A program made the position numbers and the translations under genes. 49,354 nt of DNA from Candidatus Heimdallarchaeota archaeon. Lineage in GTDB: Archaea > Asgardarchaeota > Heimdallarchaeia > Heimdallarchaeales > Heimdallarchaeaceae. The notes under the pieces are model-generated. The model ran no database searches. It had not been told where the DNA came from and saw only the letters and a program-made list of their open reading frames with translations. The stretch covers positions 101,258-150,611 of the forward strand of contig JAEOSZ010000111.1 of NCBI GenBank assembly GCA_016840095.1, in the 5' to 3' direction. Below are positions 1-8,447 of the stretch, piece by piece. The stretch's first letter is position 1; the number at the start of each line of letters is the position of its first letter.

Positions 1-237
1 TAAATCAATATTGGCTTCAACTTTTGATGTCAGTAAACCCAAATCTTGGTGATAATTTTTGAGTACACGTTTCAACTCTTCTATCTTATTGGAATCAATT
101 GTAATTTTAGGCAATTCTTTAGCTACCTGAATTGAGTCTGAAATTGTTCGAGGAACGTTTCCATAGAAATACTTGATATCTGATTTATTTGATCCATCAT
201 TAACGAATTTTTCGTACATATCGCCTATAGTTCCCAT
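1..237 (-). CDS. Hypothetical protein, C-terminal part cut by left window edge
   Basis: An ATG at 237-235 opens a frame of 79 codons that runs off the left edge with no stop. The visible N-terminus starts MGTIGDMYEKFVND and continues as a mostly helical, charged sequence. It was found by reading the reverse strand of this otherwise empty stretch. It is divergent from the VOC gene at 319, and the A+T-rich spacer between them could hold both promoters. I recognise no family, and the fragment is too short to judge function. Confidence 0.55.
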   Translation of the reverse strand, partial: MGTIGDMYEKFVNDGSNKSDIKYFYGNVPRTISDSIQVAKELPKITIDSNKIEELKRVLKNYHQDLGLLTSKVEANIDL

Positions 238-318
238 ATTTTAGAGTAAAATTGTATCTTCTTAATAATTTTTATATGACTTATCTTTTAACTAGTTATA
301 GCTAACAGGTGATAGAAA

Positions 319-681
319 ATGGTTGGAAATCATAATTTTGCTCATATAGAATTACCAGTAGATGACGTTTCAAAGGCAAAAGAGTTCTATGAAAAAGTCT
401 TTGATTGGGAAGTTACTATAGAAACAGGATTTGAAGACTATGCCTTCTTCAGAGAAAGTGAAGATGGAATAGGAGGAGCTTTTCAGAAAGCAGAAAAAAT
501 GCTTAATGAAGAAATGATTATTTACATCTCAACTGATGATATTGGAAAGACCTTCGAAAAGATTATAGCTGCTGGTGGAGAAATAATTCAAGAAAAAACT
601 AAGATTTCAGATGAATATGGGTTTTATGGTAAATTCAAAGATTCTTGTGGGAATATACTGGGATTATGGACTCGAAATTAG
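319..681 (+). CDS. VOC-superfamily (glyoxalase/bleomycin-resistance-like) protein
   Basis: This 120-residue protein has the paired beta-alpha-beta-beta-beta layout of the vicinal oxygen chelate family. It opens with FAHIELPVDD, where His9 sits at the usual first metal-ligand position. A helix follows (SKAKEFYEKVFDW), and the C-terminal half ends DSCGNILGLW, a common closing motif of this fold. The length is normal for a single VOC unit that dimerises. VOC proteins do varied metal-dependent chemistry or bind small molecules, so the substrate cannot be named. It appears monocistronic. Confidence 0.85.
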   Translation: MVGNHNFAHIELPVDDVSKAKEFYEKVFDWEVTIETGFEDYAFFRESEDGIGGAFQKAEKMLNEEMIIYISTDDIGKTFEKIIAAGGEIIQEKTKISDEYGFYGKFKDSCGNILGLWTRN

Positions 682-916
682 TTTTGACTGCCTTAAATTG
701 CAACAATTTATTTGCATTAGTAGCTCTGAGAAACAATAATCTATTGCTATTTTTTTTCTAGATGCCGACATAAACCTAACTACCTATTTTTTCTTCAGTT
801 TTTATCTAAAGAATTAACTAATTATTACTTATTTCATGTTGATTCTTACACAAATTTTTTAAATATAGAATTCTTAATGAAACAACAAGAAACAATTCTA
901 AAGGTGAAAACAAGAA

Positions 917-1081
917 ATGGCTAAAGAATGCCCCAAATGTCACAGTAAGAGTCTGAAAGAAGTGGAGGACAAATCTAAACCAATTGCGTATTTCGGACAT
1001 CAACCAATCTACAAGAAGAAAATTGTCTGCAAAGACTGCACATATGAATGGTTCGATGAAGGCGGCGCAGAGGCTGGATAA
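917..1081 (+). CDS. Small zinc-ribbon protein (54 aa)
   Basis: This short gene is supported by a TATA-like TTTAAATATA near 863-872, a Shine-Dalgarno GGTGA at 903-907 and an ATG at 917. The protein has two CxxC knuckles: CPKC at residues 5-8 and CKDC at residues 38-41. It therefore folds as a single zinc ribbon with an acidic tail ending EGGAEAG. Such mini zinc ribbons are frequent in archaea and usually assist nucleic-acid or protein binding, but no specific role can be assigned. A longer open frame on the opposite strand here is a shadow. Confidence 0.75.
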   Translation: MAKECPKCHSKSLKEVEDKSKPIAYFGHQPIYKKKIVCKDCTYEWFDEGGAEAG

Positions 1082-1169
1082 CCTTCTCTGTTCTATTTTC
1101 TTTCTCTTTCCCTTACAAAATGAAATCTAGATATTATTTCTCTTCTGTACTCCCAGTAGGGATTCTCTG

Positions 1170-2324
1170 ATGAAATTTAAAACAATCATTCGCAAGTATC
1201 TCTTCCGTTTTTTAGTAATTGCCATTATGGTTGGAACTTTGTTATATTTCTTCTTAACTTTAGATGTTAAGGGTTCATTTGTGCTCTATAAATCTGTAAC
1301 AGTTTATCTTCTACTATTAGCTCTTCTTTTTATGATTATTAGTGCAATAGTCAAAGCTTATAGGTTTTACATATTAGTTAAACCTTCATCTCCTGATCTC
1401 AAATTTATCAAATTTCTATTACCTTATTTTGTTGGATATGGTTTTAGCGTTCTAGGACCTTTTAAAACTGGAGAAATAGCAAGTGTTGAGATAAACAAAA
1501 GATCACTAGATGTTCCTCGATCTTCTTCCTTGGCAGCTTTAGCACTTTTCAGAATAGTAGATATGTTTGTTGTTCTGGTTTTTTTCATAGTTGCACTTGG
1601 TACAACTGTTCCTCAGATAATTACTAACATTGAACAAAAAAGTGCATTACTTCAAGCTCAGTCATCGGTTTATTACATAAAACAAAAAATCCCTATCTGG
1701 GAATTTTTATCTTCTGGTTTAACTGGAAATCTTCAGCTAGCAATTCAAATTGTCTTTTACATAGCGATTATAGCAACAATAGTTCTTACTTTTATTTTGT
1801 TCTTTCCTCCAGTTGGGAGATTTGTGCTGAAAATTATTATCAAAGTCACTGGTAAAATATCACTTAAAGGTAAAATATGGTTGGAAACCAAAGTTGTCAA
1901 AGCTTTGGATGAGTATTATGATTCGCTTAAGCTTCTCTATACGAAGAAAATAATTGCTATTTTAGTTATTATTACAACTGTATTTAGATGGATAATAGAG
2001 TTTTATTCACTAAAATTCACACTCATGGCTTTTGGTGGAGATATATCTTTAGTAAATTCTGCATCAGTAACATCAATTACACTACTAGTTGGTTTACTAA
2101 CTTTCGTTCCAGCAGGTTTGGGAACTGGTACAGTAACTACTCAATCTCTGTTCAAAGGACTGGATATCTCCTCAACAGTTGCTGGAGCTACAATAATATT
2201 TCAAACCCTTATTGGAACAGGTCTTACACTTTCGATTGCAGCAGTATCCTCCTTTTTCTTAAAGGAGAAAAAAGAGGAGATAAATGATGAAATAAGTGAA
2301 GTAATATCAGAAGAGAATGAGTAA
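1170..2324 (+). CDS. Flippase-like / lysylphosphatidylglycerol synthase TM-region family membrane protein
   Basis: This 384-residue protein has about eight hydrophobic helices and matches the UPF0104 (YbhN, AglD-like) family. The first helix covers residues 12-30. The characteristic loop VLGPFKTGEIASVE lies after the third helix, and a late motif PAGLGTGTVTTQSLF resembles the conserved PGGLG region of the family. The end is a charged cytosolic tail. Family members are implicated in lipid or polyprenyl-linked glycan transfer or flipping. The specific substrate is unknown here. The next gene is convergent, with its stop only 2 bp away. Confidence 0.8.
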   Translation: MKFKTIIRKYLFRFLVIAIMVGTLLYFFLTLDVKGSFVLYKSVTVYLLLLALLFMIISAIVKAYRFYILVKPSSPDLKFIKFLLPYFVGYGFSVLGPFKTGEIASVEINKRSLDVPRSSSLAALALFRIVDMFVVLVFFIVALGTTVPQIITNIEQKSALLQAQSSVYYIKQKIPIWEFLSSGLTGNLQLAIQIVFYIAIIATIVLTFILFFPPVGRFVLKIIIKVTGKISLKGKIWLETKVVKALDEYYDSLKLLYTKKIIAILVIITTVFRWIIEFYSLKFTLMAFGGDISLVNSASVTSITLLVGLLTFVPAGLGTGTVTTQSLFKGLDISSTVAGATIIFQTLIGTGLTLSIAAVSSFFLKEKKEEINDEISEVISEENE

Positions 2325-2326
2325 AA

Positions 2327-3049
2327 CTAGATACCTTTTTTGAGACGATTAATCAAGAAATGATGAAAACCTAATTCTTCCATTTTCTTACATGTGAGAT
2401 CAACATCGTATTCTAATCTTATGTGTTCATATTCAAATTCCTTGGTTTTTTCATTTATTTTGAATGTTAAGAAGGATGATTTTGGATTATTGTCTCTGGG
2501 TTGTCCAACTGATCCTGGATTTAAGAGATGCTTTCCCTCATTGACTATATGAAGAGGTTTGTGAGTATGTCCTAAGAATAGAAAGTCAATTTCAGTAAAC
2601 TCTCTTGTAATCTCAAAGAACATGTTGTACGACCATGATGGTAAATCAGGTGAAACATAATCCCTGAGAGGTCTTCGTGGGGATCCATGTACAAACATGG
2701 CATTTCCTTCAGATATGAACAAAGGAAAAATTGAGAAGAATGGATGAGATCCTAGTAATTGTTTTTCTCTAGTAGAAAGTTGACTTTTTGTCCAAGAAAG
2801 AGAGATCTTTGGTAAAGGATTGAAATACTTGAAATTGTCTTTCCAAATAGCATAGTCATGATTTCCAACAACATGGATTTGAGCTAAATTTTCTACAATT
2901 TCTATGCATTCCTTTGGATTAGGACCATATCCTACTGTGTCTCCAAGATAGATAATAATATCAGGAGATAAATCTTTGATACTATCTGTTACAACGTTGA
3001 GTGCTTCTAGATTAGAATGCACATCTGAAAATATTACCAGATTAATCAT
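2327..3049 (-). CDS. Calcineurin-like metallophosphoesterase (YfcE/MJ0936-like)
   Basis: All metal-binding blocks of the calcineurin-like fold are present: FSDVHSN near the N-terminus, GDTVGYGPNP, VVGNHDY, and LGHTHKP followed by LLNPGSVGQPRD. This arrangement is typical of the small YfcE/MJ0936 phosphodiesterases, which cleave phosphodiester model substrates with Mn or Ni. An upstream in-frame start would add a Phe-rich stretch overlapping the 3132 gene. The ATG at 3049 gives MINLVIFSDVHSN, exactly where the family begins, so it was chosen (240 aa). It lies just downstream of the surface-protein gene on the same strand. Confidence 0.9.
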   Translation of the reverse strand: MINLVIFSDVHSNLEALNVVTDSIKDLSPDIIIYLGDTVGYGPNPKECIEIVENLAQIHVVGNHDYAIWKDNFKYFNPLPKISLSWTKSQLSTREKQLLGSHPFFSIFPLFISEGNAMFVHGSPRRPLRDYVSPDLPSWSYNMFFEITREFTEIDFLFLGHTHKPLHIVNEGKHLLNPGSVGQPRDNNPKSSFLTFKINEKTKEFEYEHIRLEYDVDLTCKKMEELGFHHFLINRLKKGI

Positions 3050-3131
3050 AGATTTATCAACTAAAGAATTAATAATCAAACCTAATAATAAGATTTTGTC
3101 AAAGAATATGAAATAAAAGAAAAAGAAGAGT

Positions 3132-5180
3132 TTATTCTTCTGGAACTGTTTTGAATCGTCTTGTAGCAATAGCTCCAACAACTGCAAGACCTACTGATGA
3201 GACGAATATTATCAAGGCAATGATGTTAAGAGTAATGCCCGAATCTAAATCGATATCCATAAAAACTTCTACTAAGAAGGTTTCATTATATCCATAACCT
3301 CTTTTATGTATTCGAATAGAAACATCAATAAATTGAGTTTTGATACTTGAATCTGGTAGAATAGCTCCTTCAAAGTTAATATTATCTCCAGTGTTATTCA
3401 GCTGTTCATTATTGATGTCTGATTTTAGTTCTTGGATAACAACCCATGCCTGAACATCTGGAATGAAACTTCCTTCGTCACCTGTAATAGAAATACTAAC
3501 TGAAACATTATCTCCTTCAACAATTGTTGTGTCTTCTATAATGAAGTTATCATAAGAAATTTGATGCTGTAGATCTAGTAGCCAATTCAACTGTCTTAAG
3601 AAAAGATACTTGTTATCAGCTCTAAGGATATTAGTTGTGTTAAATATATCAGCTGAAGCAAAAGTTAGAATCTTTCCACCTCTTTGTAATTCTAATGCTG
3701 CCTGAATAGTTGCAGAACCATTTAACGAAATATCTTCTGTACTATTGAAAACACCATCCTTTACTTTGTCAATATAAAATTCTCCAGTTTTGTTTATTGA
3801 AGCGTATAAATCTCCTTCTTGGAATTGATAATATCCTTCACCAAATAAAATGGTCCCAAGGGTTGCATTAAGGTCATCAAATTTAATTGCTGATCCTTGT
3901 ACGTATTCAATCGAACTAACTGTTTGATTAGTAAATATATTGTCTTGAGTTATGTAAGGAAGATTGAGTATGTCATTTGTATCAAATTCTATAGTAGCGT
4001 TGATTCCCAAATCTGTTGAATAAAGTGTTTCATTAAATATTTGGAAACCAAAGTTACTAAGGAGAAAATTCAATTTACTTTCTTCATCAGCTGTATCACC
4101 TAAAACATAGAGGTTTCCACCAGAAGCAACAAAGAACCTGATATCATCTATTTGATCTTCTGTTAAATCAGTATGTGATCCAACAAGGATAAGTACATCC
4201 AAATCTTTAATTCTTTCATAAGTTATATCATAACCTTCAGAAGCCTTCTTCAGAGTGTTATTAAGACCATAAGTGTTTATGATTGAATTCATTGATGTTA
4301 GATTTCTCTCATCTGTATTAGATGAATCAGAGATATATGTCAAAATGTTCAGTTTGCTTAAATCTTCTTCATACGAGAAGTAATCATGAACAGTTTCTAA
4401 ATGGATTGTATTAAAAGCTGTTATTTCGTTAGTTATTTCCGTATAATTAAAAGCTGCTGTATTGTTTTCATAAACAATGAAGAGATATCTTATAGTTTCT
4501 CCTTCTTTTAATGAAATATCTTTTCCATTTGTGTCTCCAGAATCTAACTCTTTTGCAACTTCGAAAGAAACTTCATATCTATTGAAGTCATCAAGTTCTG
4601 TTGTTAAAGCCGAAATAGAATTTTCATATCCTGTCATATTAATATCTAGGACTAAAGAATCAGGTGTTGTGCCATTGAAATATGCATCTTGGGCTCCTTC
4701 AGCTCTATAATTAATCACAACGGCGTCATCTGATGCTTCATTGCTATAACCAATTCTGTCATCAAAATTTCTATCGAATAAAATGGAATACCATGTATGT
4801 GATTGGTTATTATAAGAATCACCAACTGGGATTGTTGTATTGATAGGTATAAAAATTTCACTAACATAGCTAACTCCCATAAATAAATGAGTAGCATTTG
4901 ATTGAACACGAATGGTTAGAGATATTCTGTTGCCACTTGGGCCAAAAGATGCATTGTGTATTGTAGCATTTTCCCACTCTCCAGCATAGCTTTCTAAAAC
5001 TCCATCAATTACGGGTGGAGTGTTATTAAGTAGCACTATATTTTCTAGTGAAGGAAAGGCTGGGTTACTATTTTCATCAATTGCTGTAGTTGTAAATGAT
5101 ATACCTACAAAACTTGCTGTAACCAAACTTATGATGTATATAGATACAAACAATAGTTTTCTAAGATTTTGTGTTCGCAC
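3132..5180 (-). CDS. Large secreted, C-terminally membrane-anchored surface protein
   Basis: The preferred start is a GTG at 5180. It has a strong GAGGAG ribosome site at 5191-5196 and a TATA-like TTTTTAAA at 5226-5235; the longer frame to 5309 would put 43 residues in front of the signal peptide. The 682-residue product has a signal peptide (LRKLLFVSIYIISLVTASFVG). A domain around PPVIDGVLESYAGEWENA resembles CBM9-like or DOMON sugar/haem-binding sandwiches. A Rossmann-like segment with LDVLILVGSHTDLTEDQ resembles GATase-like or DUF4350 domains. A final transmembrane helix precedes RRFKTVPEE. Many N-glycosylation sequons (NxS/T) are present. The function is probably cell-surface binding; the ligand is unknown. 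Confidence 0.75.
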   Translation of the reverse strand: MRTQNLRKLLFVSIYIISLVTASFVGISFTTTAIDENSNPAFPSLENIVLLNNTPPVIDGVLESYAGEWENATIHNASFGPSGNRISLTIRVQSNATHLFMGVSYVSEIFIPINTTIPVGDSYNNQSHTWYSILFDRNFDDRIGYSNEASDDAVVINYRAEGAQDAYFNGTTPDSLVLDINMTGYENSISALTTELDDFNRYEVSFEVAKELDSGDTNGKDISLKEGETIRYLFIVYENNTAAFNYTEITNEITAFNTIHLETVHDYFSYEEDLSKLNILTYISDSSNTDERNLTSMNSIINTYGLNNTLKKASEGYDITYERIKDLDVLILVGSHTDLTEDQIDDIRFFVASGGNLYVLGDTADEESKLNFLLSNFGFQIFNETLYSTDLGINATIEFDTNDILNLPYITQDNIFTNQTVSSIEYVQGSAIKFDDLNATLGTILFGEGYYQFQEGDLYASINKTGEFYIDKVKDGVFNSTEDISLNGSATIQAALELQRGGKILTFASADIFNTTNILRADNKYLFLRQLNWLLDLQHQISYDNFIIEDTTIVEGDNVSVSISITGDEGSFIPDVQAWVVIQELKSDINNEQLNNTGDNINFEGAILPDSSIKTQFIDVSIRIHKRGYGYNETFLVEVFMDIDLDSGITLNIIALIIFVSSVGLAVVGAIATRRFKTVPEE

Positions 5181-5225
5181 TTTGTGTCTACTCCTCAAAG
5201 GGTTTAATAAAGCGCTAGCATTTGC

Positions 5226-5235
5226 CTTTTTAAAC
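5226..5235 (-). promoter_or_regulatory. TATA-like box of the surface-protein gene
   Basis: The reverse strand reads AGTTTAAAAAGGC here. A start point about 25 nt downstream would lie just before the GAGGAG ribosome site at 5196-5191 and the GTG at 5180. The box supports the shortened start of that gene. Confidence 0.5.
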
Positions 5236-5363
5236 TTTATTTCTGCAAAGAAGAAATGAACATCATTGTGATGCAACATTAGCAAAATACTTATTTGAAG
5301 GAGATACAACTGTATTATCGTAACTCAATTTGAAGTTGTGAGAAGTCTCCGGAGAAGAAAACC

Positions 5364-6587
5364 ATGACTGAATTAAGAGAAAAACTTCTAAAAGAAGAAT
5401 TTCAAAAGCAAAAAAACATCAAAGGTTTTCCAGTTGAAGCACTTTTAGATGTTTCAAAAGATGAATCTAAATTTTTAGTAGAATTAGGACTACAAACGAT
5501 TGAAGATCTAGCAAATAATTGGAATGAACACTATGAAAAAATGATTAAGAAGATTCCAAAGGAAAGAGTCAATAGCTGGATAGCTGCTAGTCGATTATTA
5601 TCTCTGGAGGAAACCGAAAAAGTTACAACAGGTGCAAAGATAATTATGGTTGGAATTGATAATGCTGGAAAAACTTCTTTGTCCATAGCATTGAAGCATA
5701 GAGGTGCCTTATCATTATTATTCCAAAAATTATATGCTTTAACACCAACACGAGGATTACTAAGGAGTAAAATTGAAGTTTTTGGATTGGATGTTCATAT
5801 GCATGAATTGGGTGGACAGAGTATATATCGTGAAGATTACTTAAACAATCCACAACAATATTTTATTGGCACAGATGTCATTATTTTTGTAATAGATGTT
5901 CAAGCTAAAGACAGATTTGAAGAGAGTTTTGAATATCTAAAACAGATTACCAATGTCACAAATGCTTTGAAGCTTAAAGTTCCTTGGAAAATATTCTTTC
6001 ACAAATCAGATCCTGATTATGAAATAGATGAGAAAAGTACAGAAGTGTTCAGCTCAATTATTGATTACATGTCTAATAACTGTCCTTTCTTCAATCCTGC
6101 AAAAGATTTCTTCAGAACAAGTGTGAAAATACGTTCATCGATTCTAGGTGCTTTCTCACACATCTTTAGAGAAATTTCACTGATTGAACAAGGCATTCAA
6201 GAAGCATCTCAGGAAGTTGCTCAACAACTAAATGCAGATTTCTTTGGTCTATATGATTCAAGAAGCAATGTTTGTTTTGCACAGTATAAAACAGATGAAA
6301 GATATATTGATATTGCTCATAATGCATATTATGAAGCCATTGAAACGATTGTGAATATTCGAGAGGCATTTTTACGAATACGTAGATATACCTTGGATGA
6401 TGATATTAATGAGATATTCATTTTGAGAGATTTGCGGTTCGGTGGAGATATTTATATCATGGCAGTACTGACGCAAGATGAGGAAATGGCAAGAAATCTC
6501 GATCAGGATGCAGTACAAGAGATCATTGAAAATCAACTAAGAGATTGGATTGAATTTAGAGGATACGCAGCTTTCCCCCTTGATTAA
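5364..6587 (+). CDS. Rag/Gtr-like small GTPase with N-terminal helical extension and C-terminal roadblock/longin-type domain
   Basis: Residues 1-88 form a helical extension resembling a helix-hairpin-helix. The G domain follows: P-loop GIDNAGKT (97-104), switch I TPTRG (127-131), G3 HELGGQ (147-152), G4 HKSD (213-216) and G5 RTSVK (251-255). HKxD instead of NKxD is typical of eukaryotic Rag/Gtr GTPases. About 110 residues follow (288-395) whose order of motifs (FGLYDSRSNVCFAQYKT ... DIYIMAVLTQ) resembles the C-terminal roadblock domain of RagA. The G3 aspartate is replaced by Glu148. A GGAG ribosome site precedes the ATG. Inference: a membrane-associated signalling switch that dimerises through its C-terminal domain. 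The family could also be described as an Arf-like Asgard GTPase. Confidence 0.8.
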   Translation: MTELREKLLKEEFQKQKNIKGFPVEALLDVSKDESKFLVELGLQTIEDLANNWNEHYEKMIKKIPKERVNSWIAASRLLSLEETEKVTTGAKIIMVGIDNAGKTSLSIALKHRGALSLLFQKLYALTPTRGLLRSKIEVFGLDVHMHELGGQSIYREDYLNNPQQYFIGTDVIIFVIDVQAKDRFEESFEYLKQITNVTNALKLKVPWKIFFHKSDPDYEIDEKSTEVFSSIIDYMSNNCPFFNPAKDFFRTSVKIRSSILGAFSHIFREISLIEQGIQEASQEVAQQLNADFFGLYDSRSNVCFAQYKTDERYIDIAHNAYYEAIETIVNIREAFLRIRRYTLDDDINEIFILRDLRFGGDIYIMAVLTQDEEMARNLDQDAVQEIIENQLRDWIEFRGYAAFPLD

Positions 6588-6691
6588 ATTCAAACAATTT
6601 TTTGATTTCTTTTGCTAATTTCTTTAGATTATGCAAATGAAGTAAACAGTAATAGAATAGAAAACATATCAAATAAGAAAGTAACTAAAAT

Positions 6692-6783
6692 GCCCCGATA
6701 GCTCAGCCTGGCTTAGAGCGGTGATCTCGTAAATACTTCGAGAAAGTCGCAAGACGGGGGTTCAAATCCCCCTCAGGGCTCCA
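6692..6783 (+). tRNA. trnT: tRNA-Thr(CGU) with a 13-nt intron
   Basis: The fold is complete: acceptor GCCCCGA with TCAGGGC, D stem GCTC/GAGC, anticodon stem GTGAT with GTCGC, five-base variable loop, T stem GGGGG/CCCCC with TTCAAAT, discriminator U and encoded CCA. After intron removal the anticodon loop is CTCGTAA, giving anticodon CGU (codon ACG). U73 agrees with archaeal tRNA-Thr. One acceptor pair is a C5-A68 mismatch. A TATA-like A+T stretch lies upstream. Confidence 0.9.
6732..6744 (+). other. tRNA intron at position 37/38
   Basis: The 13-nt intron AATACTTCGAGAA lies between A37 and A38. CTCG of the anticodon loop pairs with CGAG in the intron. This makes the 4-bp central helix of a bulge-helix-bulge splice motif, with an AAA bulge at the 3' site. 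The outer intron helix is absent, so this is the relaxed bulge-helix-loop form that archaeal splicing endonucleases can cut. Confidence 0.8.
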
Positions 6784-6805
6784 TTAATTTCTTTTCTGCT
6801 TAAAG

Positions 6806-6815
6806 TTTAAATATA
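6806..6815 (+). promoter_or_regulatory. TATA box for the lipid-kinase-like gene (leaderless start)
   Basis: TTTAAATATA ends 20 nt before the ATG at 6836, with no Shine-Dalgarno between. That spacing puts the transcription start at or next to the start codon. Confidence 0.55.
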
Positions 6816-6835
6816 TGCAAAAAATCTAATCTATA

Positions 6836-7762
6836 ATGACTTCATACCTTTTTATTGTAAATCCAAATGCTAGAAATGGCGATATTGGAAAGATGTGGCC
6901 TAAAGTTGAAGAGGAAATCAAGAAACGAGGTTTAAATTATACAGTTGAAATGACAAATGAGCCAAGACATGCAATTGAAATAGCAAAATCAAGAGGAGAG
7001 GAATTTGATGTTGTTGTTGCTACTGGGGGAGATGGGACAGTAAATGAAGTAGCTAATGGTTTGTATGGGCTGAATACAACTTTTGGGATCTTACCACTAG
7101 GAAATGGTAATGATTTTGCACTTGGTATAAAACTTGATGAGGATTATCATAGGAGTTTAGATATCCTTGAACAAGGATTAACCTGCGATTTAACTGTTGG
7201 TTTAGCTAAAGCTGATGATGATGAAAGATACTTTGTTAATATTGTAGATACAGGTGTAGGAGCTACTGTTTCAGTTGCATCCTTCACAGAACTTAAGTGG
7301 TTAAGAGGATTTCTCAAATACTACATTCTTGCTTTTAAGAAGCTGTTTCAATATCGTTTGGTAGACACCGTGATGCAAATAGATGATCAAGAGGAATTTA
7401 AGTCAAAGCTTCTCATGATTGCTGTTGGTGCAGGAAGTAGATTTGGGGGAGGTTTTCACATATTACCTGAAAATTATCACTATCGGAAAGATTTTGGCAT
7501 TCTACTTGCTGAGGATATTAGAAAATTAAGACAAATATACTTGCTTCAAATCCTGAAACCCGGAAAACACTTAGGTAAAAAAGGTGTTACCCATATAAGA
7601 GGAAGTAAAGTAACTCTTCAACTAGGAAGACCACTTCCAGTTGAAGTTGAAGGTGAAATTGTAAACTATGGTGCTACTAATGTTTCATTTGAAGTTGCAC
7701 CTTTATCAATGAAAACAATTGTACCCCAAGAATTACTAGATTTACAGAAAGCTGAACCATAG
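6836..7762 (+). CDS. Diacylglycerol/sphingosine-kinase-family lipid kinase
   Basis: This 308-residue protein belongs to the DAGK catalytic family. It begins with FIVNPNARNG, carries the nucleotide-binding loop GGDGT (64-68, continuing VNEVANG) and has the PLGNGNDF motif (87-94). The C-terminal beta-rich half contains GAGSRFGGGFHILP and ends in the usual VEVEGE segment. In archaea, relatives probably phosphorylate lipid hydroxyls in membrane lipid turnover; the acceptor here is unknown. The promoter arrangement looks leaderless. Confidence 0.88.
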   Translation: MTSYLFIVNPNARNGDIGKMWPKVEEEIKKRGLNYTVEMTNEPRHAIEIAKSRGEEFDVVVATGGDGTVNEVANGLYGLNTTFGILPLGNGNDFALGIKLDEDYHRSLDILEQGLTCDLTVGLAKADDDERYFVNIVDTGVGATVSVASFTELKWLRGFLKYYILAFKKLFQYRLVDTVMQIDDQEEFKSKLLMIAVGAGSRFGGGFHILPENYHYRKDFGILLAEDIRKLRQIYLLQILKPGKHLGKKGVTHIRGSKVTLQLGRPLPVEVEGEIVNYGATNVSFEVAPLSMKTIVPQELLDLQKAEP

Positions 7763-7840
7763 AAAAAGAGATAAGCCCATATCTCTATTATTTTCTTTAG
7801 TATACCATCATGAAGAGTGATTCAGATACTGGTGAGTTTC

Positions 7841-8305
7841 ATGCATGTAGGATTCATAATTCAACCCTTATCTCCCACAGATACTTTGGATAAAGTCATT
7901 AGCATTTTAGATAAGGATAGAGAAATGTTCCCTAAAGAAGGTGTTCTTTTTTTTATAGAATCATACAATGAAACCTATGGAAGCCATATTACCAAACAAA
8001 ACCAAATTACAGGACTCGATGAATGGTTTAAAGAATATCCTGTAAAACAAGGAGATATAATTATTCTATCTAAATATTCAGAAGGATACTATTTATCGTC
8101 AACATCTGAAATTGTAGAACAGCAACACCATTTCACGCTGGAAATGGATAGAATTCTCTCAATGGAACCTGGAGATATTTTGTGCCCAAATTGTAGGTAT
8201 AATCTTGAACATGCAGGAAGAACTTCAAGAAAAGATTCGTACATCTTAAAGTGTGCAAGGTGTGGATTTGCATTAGTTAAAAAAAGTGATTACGATTTAG
8301 AATAA
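7841..8305 (+). CDS. Unknown protein with C-terminal zinc ribbon
   Basis: The preferred start is the ATG at 7841, giving MHVGFIIQPLSPTDTLDK and 154 residues. A GTG at 7817 is an in-frame alternative that adds eight residues. The N-terminal ~105 residues are a mixed alpha/beta domain with a GDIIILSK strand that I do not recognise. A zinc ribbon follows, with CPNC at 115-118 and CARC at 138-141. It lies between a lipid-kinase-like gene and a longin-wHTH gene on the same strand, but separate promoters seem likely. No function is assigned. Confidence 0.7.
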   Translation: MHVGFIIQPLSPTDTLDKVISILDKDREMFPKEGVLFFIESYNETYGSHITKQNQITGLDEWFKEYPVKQGDIIILSKYSEGYYLSSTSEIVEQQHHFTLEMDRILSMEPGDILCPNCRYNLEHAGRTSRKDSYILKCARCGFALVKKSDYDLE

Positions 8306-8447
8306 TAGAAGAACCTACTGATTCTATGTTATTAGCAACTGTAATGACAATTTAACCTAAGAATTCTGTAACTTTTTTTTTATAAAGTGTGCATGTGAAA
8401 ATACCTATGTATTATGTGCCTTTTTGTGCTGATGTGATTTTATTTGC

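Noticed and set aside
818..1003. 61-residue open frame on the minus strand
   Set aside because: It is antisense to the small zinc-ribbon gene at 917-1081, which has a Shine-Dalgarno, a TATA box and paired CxxC motifs.
3049..3187. N-terminal extension of the phosphoesterase
   Set aside because: The Phe-rich segment is not conserved in this family and overlaps the neighbouring gene; the ATG at 3049 matches the family start.
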